A stretch of DNA of 47,575 nucleotides. It comes from Patescibacteria group bacterium. Lineage in GTDB: Bacteria; Patescibacteriota; Patescibacteriia; UBA1558; UBA10009. Location of the stretch: positions 1 to 47,575 of the forward strand of contig JAHITV010000026.1 in the NCBI GenBank assembly GCA_018817315.1, read 5' to 3'. Under the pieces are notes generated by a model, which was not told the DNA's origin, did not search any database, and saw only the letters and a program-made list of their open reading frames with translations. A program made the translations under genes and the position numbers. Positions 23,365 through 31,424 of the stretch are shown here, piece after piece (position 1 is the first letter of the stretch; each line of letters starts with the position of its first letter).

Positions 23365-24615
23365 ATGCAACTTCTAAGTTCCATAAAAATCGCTTATAAG
23401 GCTTTAACCACTCATAAACTAAGGAGTTTTTTGACTATCTTAGGAATTGTGATAGGCATCACTTCAGTGATTTTGGTTTTCTCTGCAGGTGAGGCCATGA
23501 AAGGTTTAGTTTTAACTCAAATTGAAAGTTGGGGTTCGGATACTATTGAGGTAGAAGTAAAAATGCCAAACACTTCTCAGGCTTCTATGGAAAATGCTAC
23601 TAATTTTATGATGGGTGTAAGTATTACCACTTTAAAAGAGTCAGACGCTCAAGCAGTTAAAGATCATCCTAATATTTCTGATGCTTATTCAGCAATTATC
23701 GGTCAATCCATGGTTACTTATGCTGATGAATCAAAGATGATGCAGCTGTGGGGAGTTTCTGCTTCCTTTATAGATATGGATTCTTCTGAAGTGGGAGAAG
23801 GCAGATTTTTTACTAATGATGAAGACAAAAGTTTAGCTAAAGTCGCGGTTATTGGTAGCGGAGTCAAAGAGAAATTTTTTGGCGATCAAGAAGTAGTAGG
23901 TAAATTTATTAAAATTGGTAAAAACAATTTTAAAGTCATTGGAGTAATAAAAGAACGGGGAGAGATTATGTATATGAATATGGATGATTTTATTTATATA
24001 CCTCTTAAGCCATTGCAAAAGTTAGTGATGGGCGTTGATCATGTCATGTTTATTCTAGCTAAGCTTAAGGATATGGATTTAGCCGAAGCTACAGCTGAAG
24101 ATTTAACCTTAATGATGCGCGACAGGCATAATATAACTGATCCTAATAAAGATGATTTTGCTGTGATCACTATGGCCGAAGCTATGGAGATTTGGGGCAG
24201 TATTATGGGCGGTATCACTCTGTTATTAATGGCTATAGTAGCGGTTTCTTTAATTGTGGGGGGAGTGGGCATTATGAATATTATGTTTGTTTCTGTAACA
24301 GAAAGAACTAGTGAAATTGGTTTGCGCAAAGCTCTTGGTGCCAGCCAAAGTAAAATTCTTTCACAATTTTTATGGGAAGCAGTAGCCCTCACTTTTATAG
24401 GAGGGGTAATAGGAATAATTTTTGGCTTATTAATTTCATTTTTAACTTCCCTGGGCGCAAAAAGCCAGGGCTTTGACTGGGCTTTTGTGATTAATCCTCT
24501 TTCTTTAGTGATAGCAGTAGGAGCTTCAGTGGTTATTGGTTTAATTTTTGGTTTATTACCAGCCAGAAGAGCTGCTAAGATGGATCCTATTGAAGCTTTA
24601 CAATATGAATATTAG
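23365..24615 (+). CDS. MacB-type ABC permease, second copy
   Basis: This 416-residue paralogue of the preceding permease has the same layout: helix one with FLTILGIVIGITSVILVFSAGEA, an extracytoplasmic core rich in Met (for example NATNFMMGVS and SKMMQLWG), and FtsX helices with VGGVGIMNIMFVSVTERTSEIG, ending PARRAAKMDPIEALQYEY. Its core differs clearly from the first copy, so the two are not a recent duplication. It closes the operon; a new promoter begins four bases after the stop. Confidence 0.9.
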   Translation: MQLLSSIKIAYKALTTHKLRSFLTILGIVIGITSVILVFSAGEAMKGLVLTQIESWGSDTIEVEVKMPNTSQASMENATNFMMGVSITTLKESDAQAVKDHPNISDAYSAIIGQSMVTYADESKMMQLWGVSASFIDMDSSEVGEGRFFTNDEDKSLAKVAVIGSGVKEKFFGDQEVVGKFIKIGKNNFKVIGVIKERGEIMYMNMDDFIYIPLKPLQKLVMGVDHVMFILAKLKDMDLAEATAEDLTLMMRDRHNITDPNKDDFAVITMAEAMEIWGSIMGGITLLLMAIVAVSLIVGGVGIMNIMFVSVTERTSEIGLRKALGASQSKILSQFLWEAVALTFIGGVIGIIFGLLISFLTSLGAKSQGFDWAFVINPLSLVIAVGASVVIGLIFGLLPARRAAKMDPIEALQYEY

Positions 24616-24618
24616 TAA

Positions 24619-24646
24619 TTGACAGTTGATTTATTTTTGGTAAGAT
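24619..24646 (+). promoter_or_regulatory. Promoter of the Cys-rich/alpha-CTD-like gene
   Basis: TTGACA (24619-24624) is followed after 16 bases by TAAGAT (24641-24646). The leader would be about 35-40 bases and carries the SD TAGGAG six bases before ATG 24690. Confidence 0.6.
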
Positions 24647-24689
24647 AGAGGCATAATTGCACTAAAACAACGAAAAATAGGAGTCGGCT

Positions 24690-25676
24690 ATGGCAGTAGT
24701 CATCTGTGATCTCCCAGTGCTTTGGCGATCAGTGGCTACAAGTCTTATCCTACAAGGACAAGATAATAGCCAACCTGGAAATTCTTGTTGTCCATCGCAA
24801 AGCACATCTTTACAGCAGGCAGCTGAATATTTTGTAAGCGGAAAATGTGTTGGCTGTTCTGAAAACAGGTATTGCTCAATTTTGAAGCGGCTGTTTGCAA
24901 AATTGCAGGAAGCTTTGCCTTTAGCAGAATACTGTGAACTGCGGAATAGATTTTTTTCCTGCAACGCCTGTTTAAGGAGAATTCTGATTGGTGCCTGTAA
25001 AAGATCAGTAAGATGTAATTGTTCTTTTTTTAAGGGTGTGGAAAGAGTTGCTGTCTTTGGTGAGGGGAGTGTTTTTACCTACAAAAATTGTTCTTCTTTT
25101 TTCACAGTTGTTGGAAATCATTCTTCTTCCTTTTCTAGATCTGTTGGAGGTAATGGTCAGATATTTAAAATTCAACAGAAGACTTTAGTTGTTTGGTCAC
25201 AGGAGGGAAGGAGAACTGATATGGCAGGGTGGAAAAGAGAACAAATAATAAGAAGGTTAGGAGAGGAACTGTTTCTTCGTAGACAAAATGCTAAGAGAGA
25301 AAGAAAGGAAGAGGAGTGGTTTGAAGGAAGAGCAACATTTGAAATGAGGGAAGTGTGGCCAGAAGAAACTTCTCCGATTGTTAAGAAAAAACCGCAAAGA
25401 GGTGGACCTAGAAAAGGAGCTGGCAGACCAAAGGGATTAAGGAATAAAGAATCAAGAAAAAGAGAAATACCAATAGGTCGCGTTTCTAGAAGGGTTTTAC
25501 TTAGCGATTTAGCTTCTTCAGAAGTTTGTAGAAATTTGAGGAGGATAGGGATCAATAATGTGGATCAACTCTCTCGATTCGGTATTGCCAATTTAAGGGG
25601 AGTGCTTGGCGACAAGATAGCGATTCGAGTTTGGAATGAATTATCAAAAAGGAGCCAAACCTTTATCGGCTCATGA
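24690..25676 (+). CDS. Unrecognised protein: Cys-rich N-terminus, basic linker, RpoA-CTD-like end
   Basis: The frame is open for 328 residues. Residues 1-134 hold 13 Cys, including CVGC (53-56), CNAC (91-94) and CNC (109-111), which suggests bound metal. Residues 170-262 are strongly charged and basic, with a GGPRKGAGRPKG motif (238-249) that recalls AT-hooks and small terminase subunits. Residues about 271-320 resemble the RNA polymerase alpha C-terminal helix-hairpin-helix (NLRRIGINNVDQL then LGDKIAIRVWNEL). A second strong SD and in-frame ATG at 25221 would make a 151-residue short form without the Cys part. It has its own promoter and terminator. I infer a DNA-binding regulator; function is unknown. 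The Cys-rich half could also be a separate unit read through. Confidence 0.65.
   Translation: MAVVICDLPVLWRSVATSLILQGQDNSQPGNSCCPSQSTSLQQAAEYFVSGKCVGCSENRYCSILKRLFAKLQEALPLAEYCELRNRFFSCNACLRRILIGACKRSVRCNCSFFKGVERVAVFGEGSVFTYKNCSSFFTVVGNHSSSFSRSVGGNGQIFKIQQKTLVVWSQEGRRTDMAGWKREQIIRRLGEELFLRRQNAKRERKEEEWFEGRATFEMREVWPEETSPIVKKKPQRGGPRKGAGRPKGLRNKESRKREIPIGRVSRRVLLSDLASSEVCRNLRRIGINNVDQLSRFGIANLRGVLGDKIAIRVWNELSKRSQTFIGS
25201..25214 (+). promoter_or_regulatory. Internal SD for a second start at ATG 25221
   Basis: AGGAGGGAAGGAGA ends six bases before the in-frame ATG 25221 (codon 178). It is a better SD than most true starts in the window, so a short isoform is likely. Confidence 0.6.
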
Positions 25677-25704
25677 CCAAAGTGGTTCATGAGCTCTTTT
25701 TATT
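25669..25704 (+). terminator. Terminator overlapping the 25676 stop codon
   Basis: GCTCATGA (25669-25676) pairs with TCATGAGC (25687-25694) and a T-rich tail follows. The TGA stop codon is part of the stem. Confidence 0.8.
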
Positions 25705-25763
25705 ATTCATCCTGTATCAGATCAAGTTTAGCTTGAAGGCCCAGTTCCTTGTGAGGAGTTGGG

Positions 25764-25791
25764 TTGACACTATTTTTTAGCGTGTTATACT
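25764..25791 (+). promoter_or_regulatory. Promoter of the heat-shock operon
   Basis: TTGACA (25764-25769) and TATACT (25786-25791) are 16 bases apart and end four bases before the CIRCE operator. HrcA bound at CIRCE would block transcription from this sigma-70-type promoter. Confidence 0.8.
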
Positions 25792-25795
25792 GGAA

Positions 25796-25822
25796 TTAGC
25801 ACTCTAACCTTGGGAGTGCTAA
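25796..25822 (+). promoter_or_regulatory. CIRCE operator (HrcA binding site)
   Basis: TTAGCACTC, nine spacer bases and GAGTGCTAA make a perfect CIRCE inverted repeat. It covers the predicted transcription start of the hrcA operon, so the operon is self-repressed and opens on heat shock. Confidence 0.97.
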
Positions 25823-25851
25823 TCAAAAAATAAGTCTTATTTAATATTAAA

Positions 25852-26541
25852 ATGCTGAAAAAAACAGCTTTACTTAGCCAAATTATTAAGCAGTATCTTT
25901 GTTCTGCAGCACCAGTTGGCTCTAAATTATTAGCTCAAAAAAGTAGTTTTGCTGTATCTTCTGCTACTATCAGAAATAATATGGCCTGGTTGGAAAAAGA
26001 AGGTTATATTGTTCAGCCACATACTTCAGCCGGGCGTGTGCCTACTGAAAAAGGATACTGTTTATATCTGGAAGATTTAGTAACTTCTTTTGAACTAGCA
26101 GAACAAAAGAAAAAGTTATTGAAGAGTTATTTAGGAAAAATCAATAGTCAAGCAATGGAGCCGCAAATAAAAAAGTTAGCTCAAATGATCGCTGAAATGT
26201 CTCATAATGCCGTGGTAGTCGGTTTTTCAGCGGATAATGTTTATTATACAGGCATTGCCAATTTATTTGCCCAACCCGAGTTCAGCGATCAAAACTGTGT
26301 TTATAATTTAAGTTTAGTTATTGACCATCTGGACAAGGTAATGGAAGAGATATTTACAGAAATCAGGAAAGTGGAGATTAAGATAGGTTCCCAAAATCCT
26401 TTTGGCAATAATTGCAGTGTTATTTTAACTCCTTGGCAGATAAAAAAGAAAAAGGGAATTTTGGGGATCTTGGGGCCTATGAGAATGGACTATGAAAATA
26501 ATTTAGGTATAATTAATTTTGTAAATCAAAATATAGTTTAA
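25852..26541 (+). CDS. hrcA: Heat-inducible transcription repressor HrcA, short form
   Basis: The winged-helix N-terminus (about 1-70) is typical, with APVGSK, SSATIRNNMAWLEKEGYI and HTSAGRVPTEKGY. HrcA binds CIRCE, present 30 bases upstream, and depends on chaperones for folding. At 229 residues it is about a third shorter than the usual 340. The conserved C-terminal end (GILGPMRMDYENN) is present, so the loss is internal, within the GAF-like and inserted dimerisation parts, and not a truncation. The frame is intact. The grpE ATG follows the stop at once. Confidence 0.93.
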   Translation: MLKKTALLSQIIKQYLCSAAPVGSKLLAQKSSFAVSSATIRNNMAWLEKEGYIVQPHTSAGRVPTEKGYCLYLEDLVTSFELAEQKKKLLKSYLGKINSQAMEPQIKKLAQMIAEMSHNAVVVGFSADNVYYTGIANLFAQPEFSDQNCVYNLSLVIDHLDKVMEEIFTEIRKVEIKIGSQNPFGNNCSVILTPWQIKKKKGILGILGPMRMDYENNLGIINFVNQNIV

Positions 26542-26542
26542 T

Positions 26543-27151
26543 ATGAGTGATCAGACAAATCAACAAAATAATGCTGATAATCCAGCTAATCAACATTTAA
26601 AAAGTGCCTCCACTGTCAAGGGAGTAAAAATTATTAAAGGTGATAAGGTTAAAAGTAAAATTGAAGAACTGGAACATAAATGTCAGGAGTATTTACAAGG
26701 ATGGCAAAGAGCCAGAGCTGATTATGACAATTTTAAAAAAGAGACAGAAAAAAATATCAAGGATTTAAGGGAATATCTGCAGGCAGAAACGATGATGGAA
26801 ATTTTACCCATTTATGATCATTATAAACTAGCGTTAAACCATCTTCCCAAAGAGCAGGAAAAAAGCGAGTGGGCTCAAGGAATTCTTCATATTCAAAGGG
26901 AATTTACTGATTTTTTAAAAAAATTTGCTATTAAAGAAATTCCCACTGTAGGTCAACAATTCGACCCCCATTTACATGAAGCAATTAGTTTGCAAGAATC
27001 CAGTGTGGTAGGTGAGGGTCAGATTATTAAAGAAATAAAACCAGGTTATAAGATGAAAGAGATGGTTTTAAGGCCAGCACAGGTGATAGTCAGCGCCAAA
27101 GAAATTTTTAATAATAAATTTAATCAGGATAGTCAGTCTGAAAGAAGCTGA
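26543..27151 (+). CDS. grpE: Nucleotide exchange factor GrpE
   Basis: This 202-residue co-chaperone releases ADP from DnaK. It has an acidic/polar start, a long coiled coil (about 35-100, with ELEHKCQEYLQGWQRARADYDNFKKETEK) and the C-terminal beta wing with FDPHLHEAIS and VLRPAQVIVS-like strands, which are GrpE signatures. It starts one base after the hrcA stop, so translation is probably coupled. Confidence 0.95.
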   Translation: MSDQTNQQNNADNPANQHLKSASTVKGVKIIKGDKVKSKIEELEHKCQEYLQGWQRARADYDNFKKETEKNIKDLREYLQAETMMEILPIYDHYKLALNHLPKEQEKSEWAQGILHIQREFTDFLKKFAIKEIPTVGQQFDPHLHEAISLQESSVVGEGQIIKEIKPGYKMKEMVLRPAQVIVSAKEIFNNKFNQDSQSERS

Positions 27152-27178
27152 TTTATCTAAAAGAGAGGAGATATAATT

Positions 27179-27616
27179 ATGCCAATAATTAAATGGGCAC
27201 CCTTATGGGATCCTTTTGAAGAAAGTGATAAATTATTTGAAGGTATGCCGTCTTTGCGTCAGGTTTCCGGTTTTGTGCCTTCGGTGGATATTTATGAAGA
27301 CAAGGATAATGTAATTGTGGAAACTCCTTTAGTTAACATTAAACCGGAGGATGTCGAAATATCCATTGAAAACGATGTTTTAACTATTGAAGGCAAAGCT
27401 GAAAAAAGGAGTGAGGTTGATGAAAAGAATTATTATCGTAAAGAAGTAAGATACGGTTCTTTTCATCGTAGCGTTGCTTTGCCTAAAGCCGTCAAAAGTG
27501 ATGGAGCTAAAGCTGCTTATGAAGACGGGATGCTCAAAATCACTGTTCCTAAAGAAGAACGGGTTAAAGCTAAAGCAGTAAAGGTGGAAATCAAGAAAAA
27601 GAAAAGTAAGAAATAG
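27179..27616 (+). CDS. Small heat-shock protein (Hsp20/IbpA family)
   Basis: This 145-residue ATP-independent holdase has an alpha-crystallin domain at about 38-130, starting VPSVDIYEDKDNVIVE and containing RSVALPKAV and the consensus AAYEDGMLKITVPK. The N-terminal arm is short and the tail is Lys-rich, without a clear IxI motif. It has a good SD (GAGAGGAGA, eight bases before ATG), unlike hrcA and grpE. Its place inside the hrcA-grpE-dnaK cluster puts it under CIRCE control by inference. Confidence 0.93.
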   Translation: MPIIKWAPLWDPFEESDKLFEGMPSLRQVSGFVPSVDIYEDKDNVIVETPLVNIKPEDVEISIENDVLTIEGKAEKRSEVDEKNYYRKEVRYGSFHRSVALPKAVKSDGAKAAYEDGMLKITVPKEERVKAKAVKVEIKKKKSKK

Positions 27617-27632
27617 ATTATTTTTTTAGCAA

Positions 27633-27662
27633 CTGGACTTTAGTTTAAAATCTAGAGTCCAG
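27633..27662 (+). terminator. Hairpin after hsp20
   Basis: CTGGACTTTAG (27633-27643) pairs with CTAGAGTCCAG (27652-27662) with one mismatch. No T run follows, so it may protect or process the mRNA between hsp20 and the dnaK part of the cluster. Confidence 0.45.
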
Positions 27663-27679
27663 GACTAAGAATCAAATTT

Positions 27680-27735
27680 ATTCCCCCTTCGCTCTTCGAC
27701 AAGCTCAGAGCTCAGGGTTTAGGACTTCAGGGAAT
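27680..27735. repeat. Dispersed CTTCGACAAGCTCAG-type repeat
   Basis: ATTCCC (27680-27685) and GGGAAT (27730-27735) close a stem around CTCTTCGACAAGCTCAGAG, another member of the family also seen at 91 and 32230. It lies inside the heat-shock cluster, between hsp20 and the zinc-ribbon gene. Confidence 0.55.
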
Positions 27736-27785
27736 GAAATAGATTAATTAAATACTTCGTCAACCTTGGGCGGACGAGGTGATAA

Positions 27786-28124
27786 ATGTATTTTATGAAT
27801 CAAAAAGGACAATTTAGTTTGCGTTTGATCCAAAAATGCCCGGTATGTAATCAGGATTTTAGTACTGGTCGTATTCAGATATTGGATGAGGAAAATAACA
27901 GTTTCTTGGCTTACTTAACTTGTGCTAATTGTCGTTCCAGTATTTTAGTAAGAGTGATGACTTTACCGCACGGTTTAGTCGGCAATGCCATTTTAACTGA
28001 TCTTAATAGTGAAGAAGTAATATCATTCAGTGAAGAAGAGCAGATTAACAGTAATGATGTTTTGTTTATTTATGACTATCTGGCTAAAAAAGGAGATTTT
28101 ATTGAAAGATTAAAACAATTATAA
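27786..28124 (+). CDS. Small zinc-ribbon protein of unknown function
   Basis: The 112-residue protein has two CxxC pairs, CPVC (about 18-21) and CANC (about 47-50), with beta strands between, the layout of a zinc ribbon. The C-terminal half is acidic (EEVISFSEEEQINSND) and ends in a helix. A GAGGTGAT stretch six bases ahead supports ATG 27786 over the ATG three codons later. It sits between hsp20 and dnaK, with dnaK starting 27 bases after the stop. A role in proteostasis is suggested only by this context. Confidence 0.65.
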   Translation: MYFMNQKGQFSLRLIQKCPVCNQDFSTGRIQILDEENNSFLAYLTCANCRSSILVRVMTLPHGLVGNAILTDLNSEEVISFSEEEQINSNDVLFIYDYLAKKGDFIERLKQL

Positions 28125-28151
28125 AATTAATAATTAATTAGAGATAAAAAT

Positions 28152-30074
28152 ATGTCTAAAATCTTAGGAATTGATTTAGGAACCACCAATAGCGCTATGG
28201 CTGTTATAGAAGGTGGTCAGCCCAAAATTTTGGAAAATAAAGAGGGTTCTAGAACTACTCCTTCTATCGTGGCAATTTCCAAAACAGGCGAAAGATTAGT
28301 GGGGCAACTGGCGAAGCGCCAAGCAGTCACTAATCCGGAAAGCACTTTATTTTCCATTAAACGTTTAATTGGACGTCGCGCTGATGATCCAGAAGTAACT
28401 GAAGATATGAAAACCCTGCCTTATAAAATCGTTAAAGCAGGAGAAGGAGTTAAGATAGTTATGAGCGGTAAAGAGCATACTCCGCAGGAAATTTCCGCAA
28501 TGATTTTACAGAAACTCAAAAGCGATGCCGAAGGACGTTTGGGTGAAAAGATTGAAGAAGTCATTATTACGGTACCTGCTTATTTTAATGATTCGCAAAG
28601 ACAAGCCACCAAAGATGCTGGAGAAATTGCCGGCTTTAAAGTAAAGAGAATCATTAATGAACCAACAGCTGCTGCTTTGGCTTATGGTTTTGATAAGAAA
28701 AAAAATCAGCAAATCGCTGTTTATGATTTAGGCGGAGGTACTTTTGATATTTCCATTTTGGATATTTCCCAAGATACCGTGGAGGTTAAATCAACCAATG
28801 GTGATACTCATTTAGGCGGTGATGATTTTGATCAGAGGATTATTAATTGGATTATTGAGGAGTTTAAAAAGGACCAAGGAATTGATTTAAGCGGTGATCC
28901 TTTAGCGATGCAACGAGTTAAAGAAGCTGCAGAAAAAGCCAAAGTAGAATTATCTTCCTCAACGGAAACAGAAATTAATCAGCCCTTTATCACCACTGAT
29001 GCCAACGGTCCCAAACATTTAGTAATGAAATTAAAACGCGCTAAATTAGAAGAATTAATAAGTGATTTGGTGGATAAAACTTTTACTGCCGTAGATCAGG
29101 CCATTAATGATTCTGGTTTTAAGAAAGAAGAAATTGATGAAGTTATTTTGGTTGGTGGTATGACCAGAATGCCTTTGGTTCTTGATAAAGTTGAAAAATA
29201 CTTTAACAAAAAGCCCAATATCAGCGTTAATCCAGATGAGGTGGTGGCGATGGGAGCAGCAGTGCAGGCTGGTGTGTTGCAAGGCGAAGTTAAGGATATT
29301 TTACTTTTAGATATTACTCCTTTAACTTTAGGTTTGGAAACGTTAGGTGGTGTAAAAACTCCATTAATTGCCAAAAATACTACTATACCTGCTTCTAAAA
29401 GCCAGATATTTTCTACTGCTGCAGATAGCCAAACTTCGGTAGAAATACATATTTTGCAAGGTGAAAGAGAAATGGCAGAAGATAATAAGACTTTAGGCCG
29501 CTTTATTTTATCAGGTATTCCGCCTGCTCCCAGAGGCGTGCCGCAGATAGAAGTAACTTTTGATATTGACGCTAACGGTATTTTGAATGTTAAAGCAGTG
29601 GATAAAGCAACTAGCAAAGAGCAATCAATAACCATCACTGCTTCTTCTGGTCTTTCTAAAGAAGAAGTAGAAAAGATGAAAAAAGATGCTGAAGTACATG
29701 CTGATGAAGATAAAAAGAAACGTGAATTGATTGATGTTAAAAATAATGCCGAAGCTGTAATTTTCCAGACCGAAAAAATCTTAAAGGAATCTGGTGATAA
29801 AGTTCCCCAAGATGTTAAAAAGGAAGTGACTGAAAAGATGGAAGCTTTGAAAAAGGTTAAGGATTCAGAAAATACTGAAGAAATCAAAAAAGCTTTGGAA
29901 GAAATGAATCAGACTGTGCAAAAAGTTGGTCAAGCTATGTATCAACAACAATCTTCCTCTACTAAAACCACAGATGATACAGAACAATCATCAACTAAAA
30001 GTAAGGATGAACCTATTGAGGCAGAAGTAGAGGATGTTTCTAAAGATGAAGATAAGAGTAAAAAAGACGAATGA
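28152..30074 (+). CDS. dnaK: Chaperone DnaK (Hsp70)
   Basis: The length, 640 residues, is typical. The ATPase domain starts with [14 protein letters not shown], followed by the second phosphate motif [12 protein letters not shown] and the adenosine motif VGGMTRMP. The substrate-binding domain contains [13 protein letters not shown] and the helical lid, and the tail is acidic and disordered ([18 protein letters not shown]). It works with GrpE and DnaJ encoded in the same cluster. No SD is seen; the ATG follows an AT-rich spacer. Confidence 0.98.
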   Translation: MSKILGIDLGTTNSAMAVIEGGQPKILENKEGSRTTPSIVAISKTGERLVGQLAKRQAVTNPESTLFSIKRLIGRRADDPEVTEDMKTLPYKIVKAGEGVKIVMSGKEHTPQEISAMILQKLKSDAEGRLGEKIEEVIITVPAYFNDSQRQATKDAGEIAGFKVKRIINEPTAAALAYGFDKKKNQQIAVYDLGGGTFDISILDISQDTVEVKSTNGDTHLGGDDFDQRIINWIIEEFKKDQGIDLSGDPLAMQRVKEAAEKAKVELSSSTETEINQPFITTDANGPKHLVMKLKRAKLEELISDLVDKTFTAVDQAINDSGFKKEEIDEVILVGGMTRMPLVLDKVEKYFNKKPNISVNPDEVVAMGAAVQAGVLQGEVKDILLLDITPLTLGLETLGGVKTPLIAKNTTIPASKSQIFSTAADSQTSVEIHILQGEREMAEDNKTLGRFILSGIPPAPRGVPQIEVTFDIDANGILNVKAVDKATSKEQSITITASSGLSKEEVEKMKKDAEVHADEDKKKRELIDVKNNAEAVIFQTEKILKESGDKVPQDVKKEVTEKMEALKKVKDSENTEEIKKALEEMNQTVQKVGQAMYQQQSSSTKTTDDTEQSSTKSKDEPIEAEVEDVSKDEDKSKKDE

Positions 30075-30223
30075 CGGTTCAATTGACGGTTCAAGCGTTG
30101 CGGTATCTAGTACCGTAACCCCTAATTCTATGAAATATCACAGAATTACTACTGATTTTAATATACCTTATTTAATTCTCCGAGCGTAAGCTCGCGGGAA
30201 GTTTATTTTCATAGATTATTAAC
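30075..30223. repeat. Repeat-filled spacer between dnaK and dnaJ
   Basis: The spacer holds a direct repeat GACGGTTCAA (twice near 30074-30095), a hairpin GTTGCGGTA/TACCGTAAC (about 30098-30119), a perfect CGAGC-GTAA-GCTCG hairpin (about 30181-30194), and an enclosing inverted repeat TCTATGAAA (30127-30135) / TTTCATAGA (30207-30215). The outer repeat spans 89 bases and could fold into one structured RNA that sets the dnaK to dnaJ ratio, or mark a small inserted element. Confidence 0.55.
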
Positions 30224-31366
30224 ATGTCTAAAGATTATTATAAAGTTCTAGGAGTTGACAAAAGCGCTTCACCAAATGAAATTAAAGGCGCTTTTCGTCG
30301 TTTGGCACACCAGTATCATCCTGATAAAAACGGTAGCGGCGATGAAGCAAAATTCAAGGAGATCAATGAAGCTTATCAGGTGTTAGGTAATACTGAAAGG
30401 AGGAAGCAATATGATCAATTCGGTAGTACGTTTGATGGATCAGGATTTTCCGCCCAAGGCGCCGCGCCTGCCGGCGGGCAGGGACCAGCCTCTGGTTGGA
30501 ACTGGTCGGACTTTGCCAATCAAGCTGGCGGTTTCAGAACTTCCGGCATGAATTTTGATTTTGAAGATTTGGGTGATATTTTTGGCGACATTTTCAGTAA
30601 TACAGCTAGGAGATCGTCTTCTCGTCGCACTCGTTATAGAAAAGGATCAGACATTGAAGCTAATTTAACCATTGATTTTGAAGAAGCAGTTTTTGGCGTG
30701 GAAAAAGTTTTGGACATTAATAAAACAGTTGTCTGTGAGAACTGTAAGGGCAATGGCGCTGAACCAGGCAGTAAAATTGAAACTTGTAAAAACTGTGGCG
30801 GCAGTGGTCAGGTAGTTACCACTCAACAAACTTTTTTCGGCGCTTTTCGTTCTAATACGGTTTGCTCGTCATGTGAGGGCGAAGGCAAAGTTGCCAGCCA
30901 TAAATGCGGTAAGTGTCATGGAAAAGGTGTTCTTGGCGGCAAGGAAAGGGTTAAAATCAAAATACCGGCTGGTATTAATAATAATGAAACTATTAAACTT
31001 TCTGGAAAAGGTGAAGCAGGTGAAAAAGGAACAGTCAGCGGTGATTTATACATCAATATCAGAGTTAGGTCTTCTATGGAATTTAAGCGAGAAGGTTATG
31101 ATATTTATTCAGCTAAAACCATTTCTTTTTCTCAAGCTGCTTTAGGAGATAAAATAAGAGTTAAAACATTGCATGGAGAAGTGAATCTAAAAATTCCTGC
31201 TGGTACTAAGGCCGGTCAGGAGTTTAAGTTAAGAGATAAGGGCGTATCCAAGCTAAGAGGACGCGGCCGGGGCGATCAGCTGGTAAAAGTGGAAGTGGAA
31301 GTTCCCAATCATTTAAATTCCAGACAAAAAAAATTATTGGAAGAATTAGCCAGCGAAGGATTGTAG
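30224..31366 (+). CDS. dnaJ: Chaperone DnaJ (Hsp40)
   Basis: This 380-residue type I J-protein has a J domain (1-70) with the catalytic HPD in HQYHPDKNG, a Gly/Phe-rich linker (about 75-135), and four zinc-binding CxxCxGxG-type repeats (CENCKGNG, CKNCGGSG, CSSCEGEG, CGKCHGKG; about 168-230). C-terminal substrate domains follow. It stimulates DnaK ATP hydrolysis. The linker contains a GC-rich palindrome at the DNA level (30467-30482) of the kind found between genes, here translated as Pro-Ala-Gly-Gly. No SD is visible. Confidence 0.97.
   Translation: MSKDYYKVLGVDKSASPNEIKGAFRRLAHQYHPDKNGSGDEAKFKEINEAYQVLGNTERRKQYDQFGSTFDGSGFSAQGAAPAGGQGPASGWNWSDFANQAGGFRTSGMNFDFEDLGDIFGDIFSNTARRSSSRRTRYRKGSDIEANLTIDFEEAVFGVEKVLDINKTVVCENCKGNGAEPGSKIETCKNCGGSGQVVTTQQTFFGAFRSNTVCSSCEGEGKVASHKCGKCHGKGVLGGKERVKIKIPAGINNNETIKLSGKGEAGEKGTVSGDLYINIRVRSSMEFKREGYDIYSAKTISFSQAALGDKIRVKTLHGEVNLKIPAGTKAGQEFKLRDKGVSKLRGRGRGDQLVKVEVEVPNHLNSRQKKLLEELASEGL
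30467..30482. repeat. GC-rich palindrome inside dnaJ
   Basis: CCTGCCGGCGGGCAGG has 6-bp arms around GGCG. Its right half recurs as GCGGCGGGCAGG near 42694. In dnaJ it falls in the flexible linker, where an in-frame insertion would be tolerated. Confidence 0.5.
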
Positions 31367-31392
31367 GATTTAATAAATTTTTGATAATCTGT

Positions 31393-31420
31393 TATAATAA
31401 AGGCAGTTGTTAAAAACTGC
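31393..31420 (+). promoter_or_regulatory. TATAAT box and small hairpin before the 31425 gene
   Basis: TATAAT (31393-31398) lies 26 bases before ATG 31425. GCAGTT (31403-31408) pairs with AACTGC (31415-31420) just before a TTTT. The hairpin could end the dnaJ transcript or modulate the next start. Confidence 0.4.
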
Positions 31421-31424
31421 TTTT

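Noticed and set aside
24662-24964. 100-codon minus-strand frame opposite the start of the 24690 gene
   Set aside because: The plus strand has a promoter, SD and long frame here; the minus frame has no initiation signal and no recognisable protein pattern.
25172-25555. 127-codon minus-strand frame opposite the basic part of the 24690 gene
   Set aside because: It mirrors the conserved-looking basic and alpha-CTD-like segment and lacks its own signals.
29096-29887. 263-codon open frame opposite dnaK
   Set aside because: It lies fully antisense to the conserved DnaK coding sequence, has a Ser/Leu-rich composition typical of a reverse frame, and has no promoter or SD.
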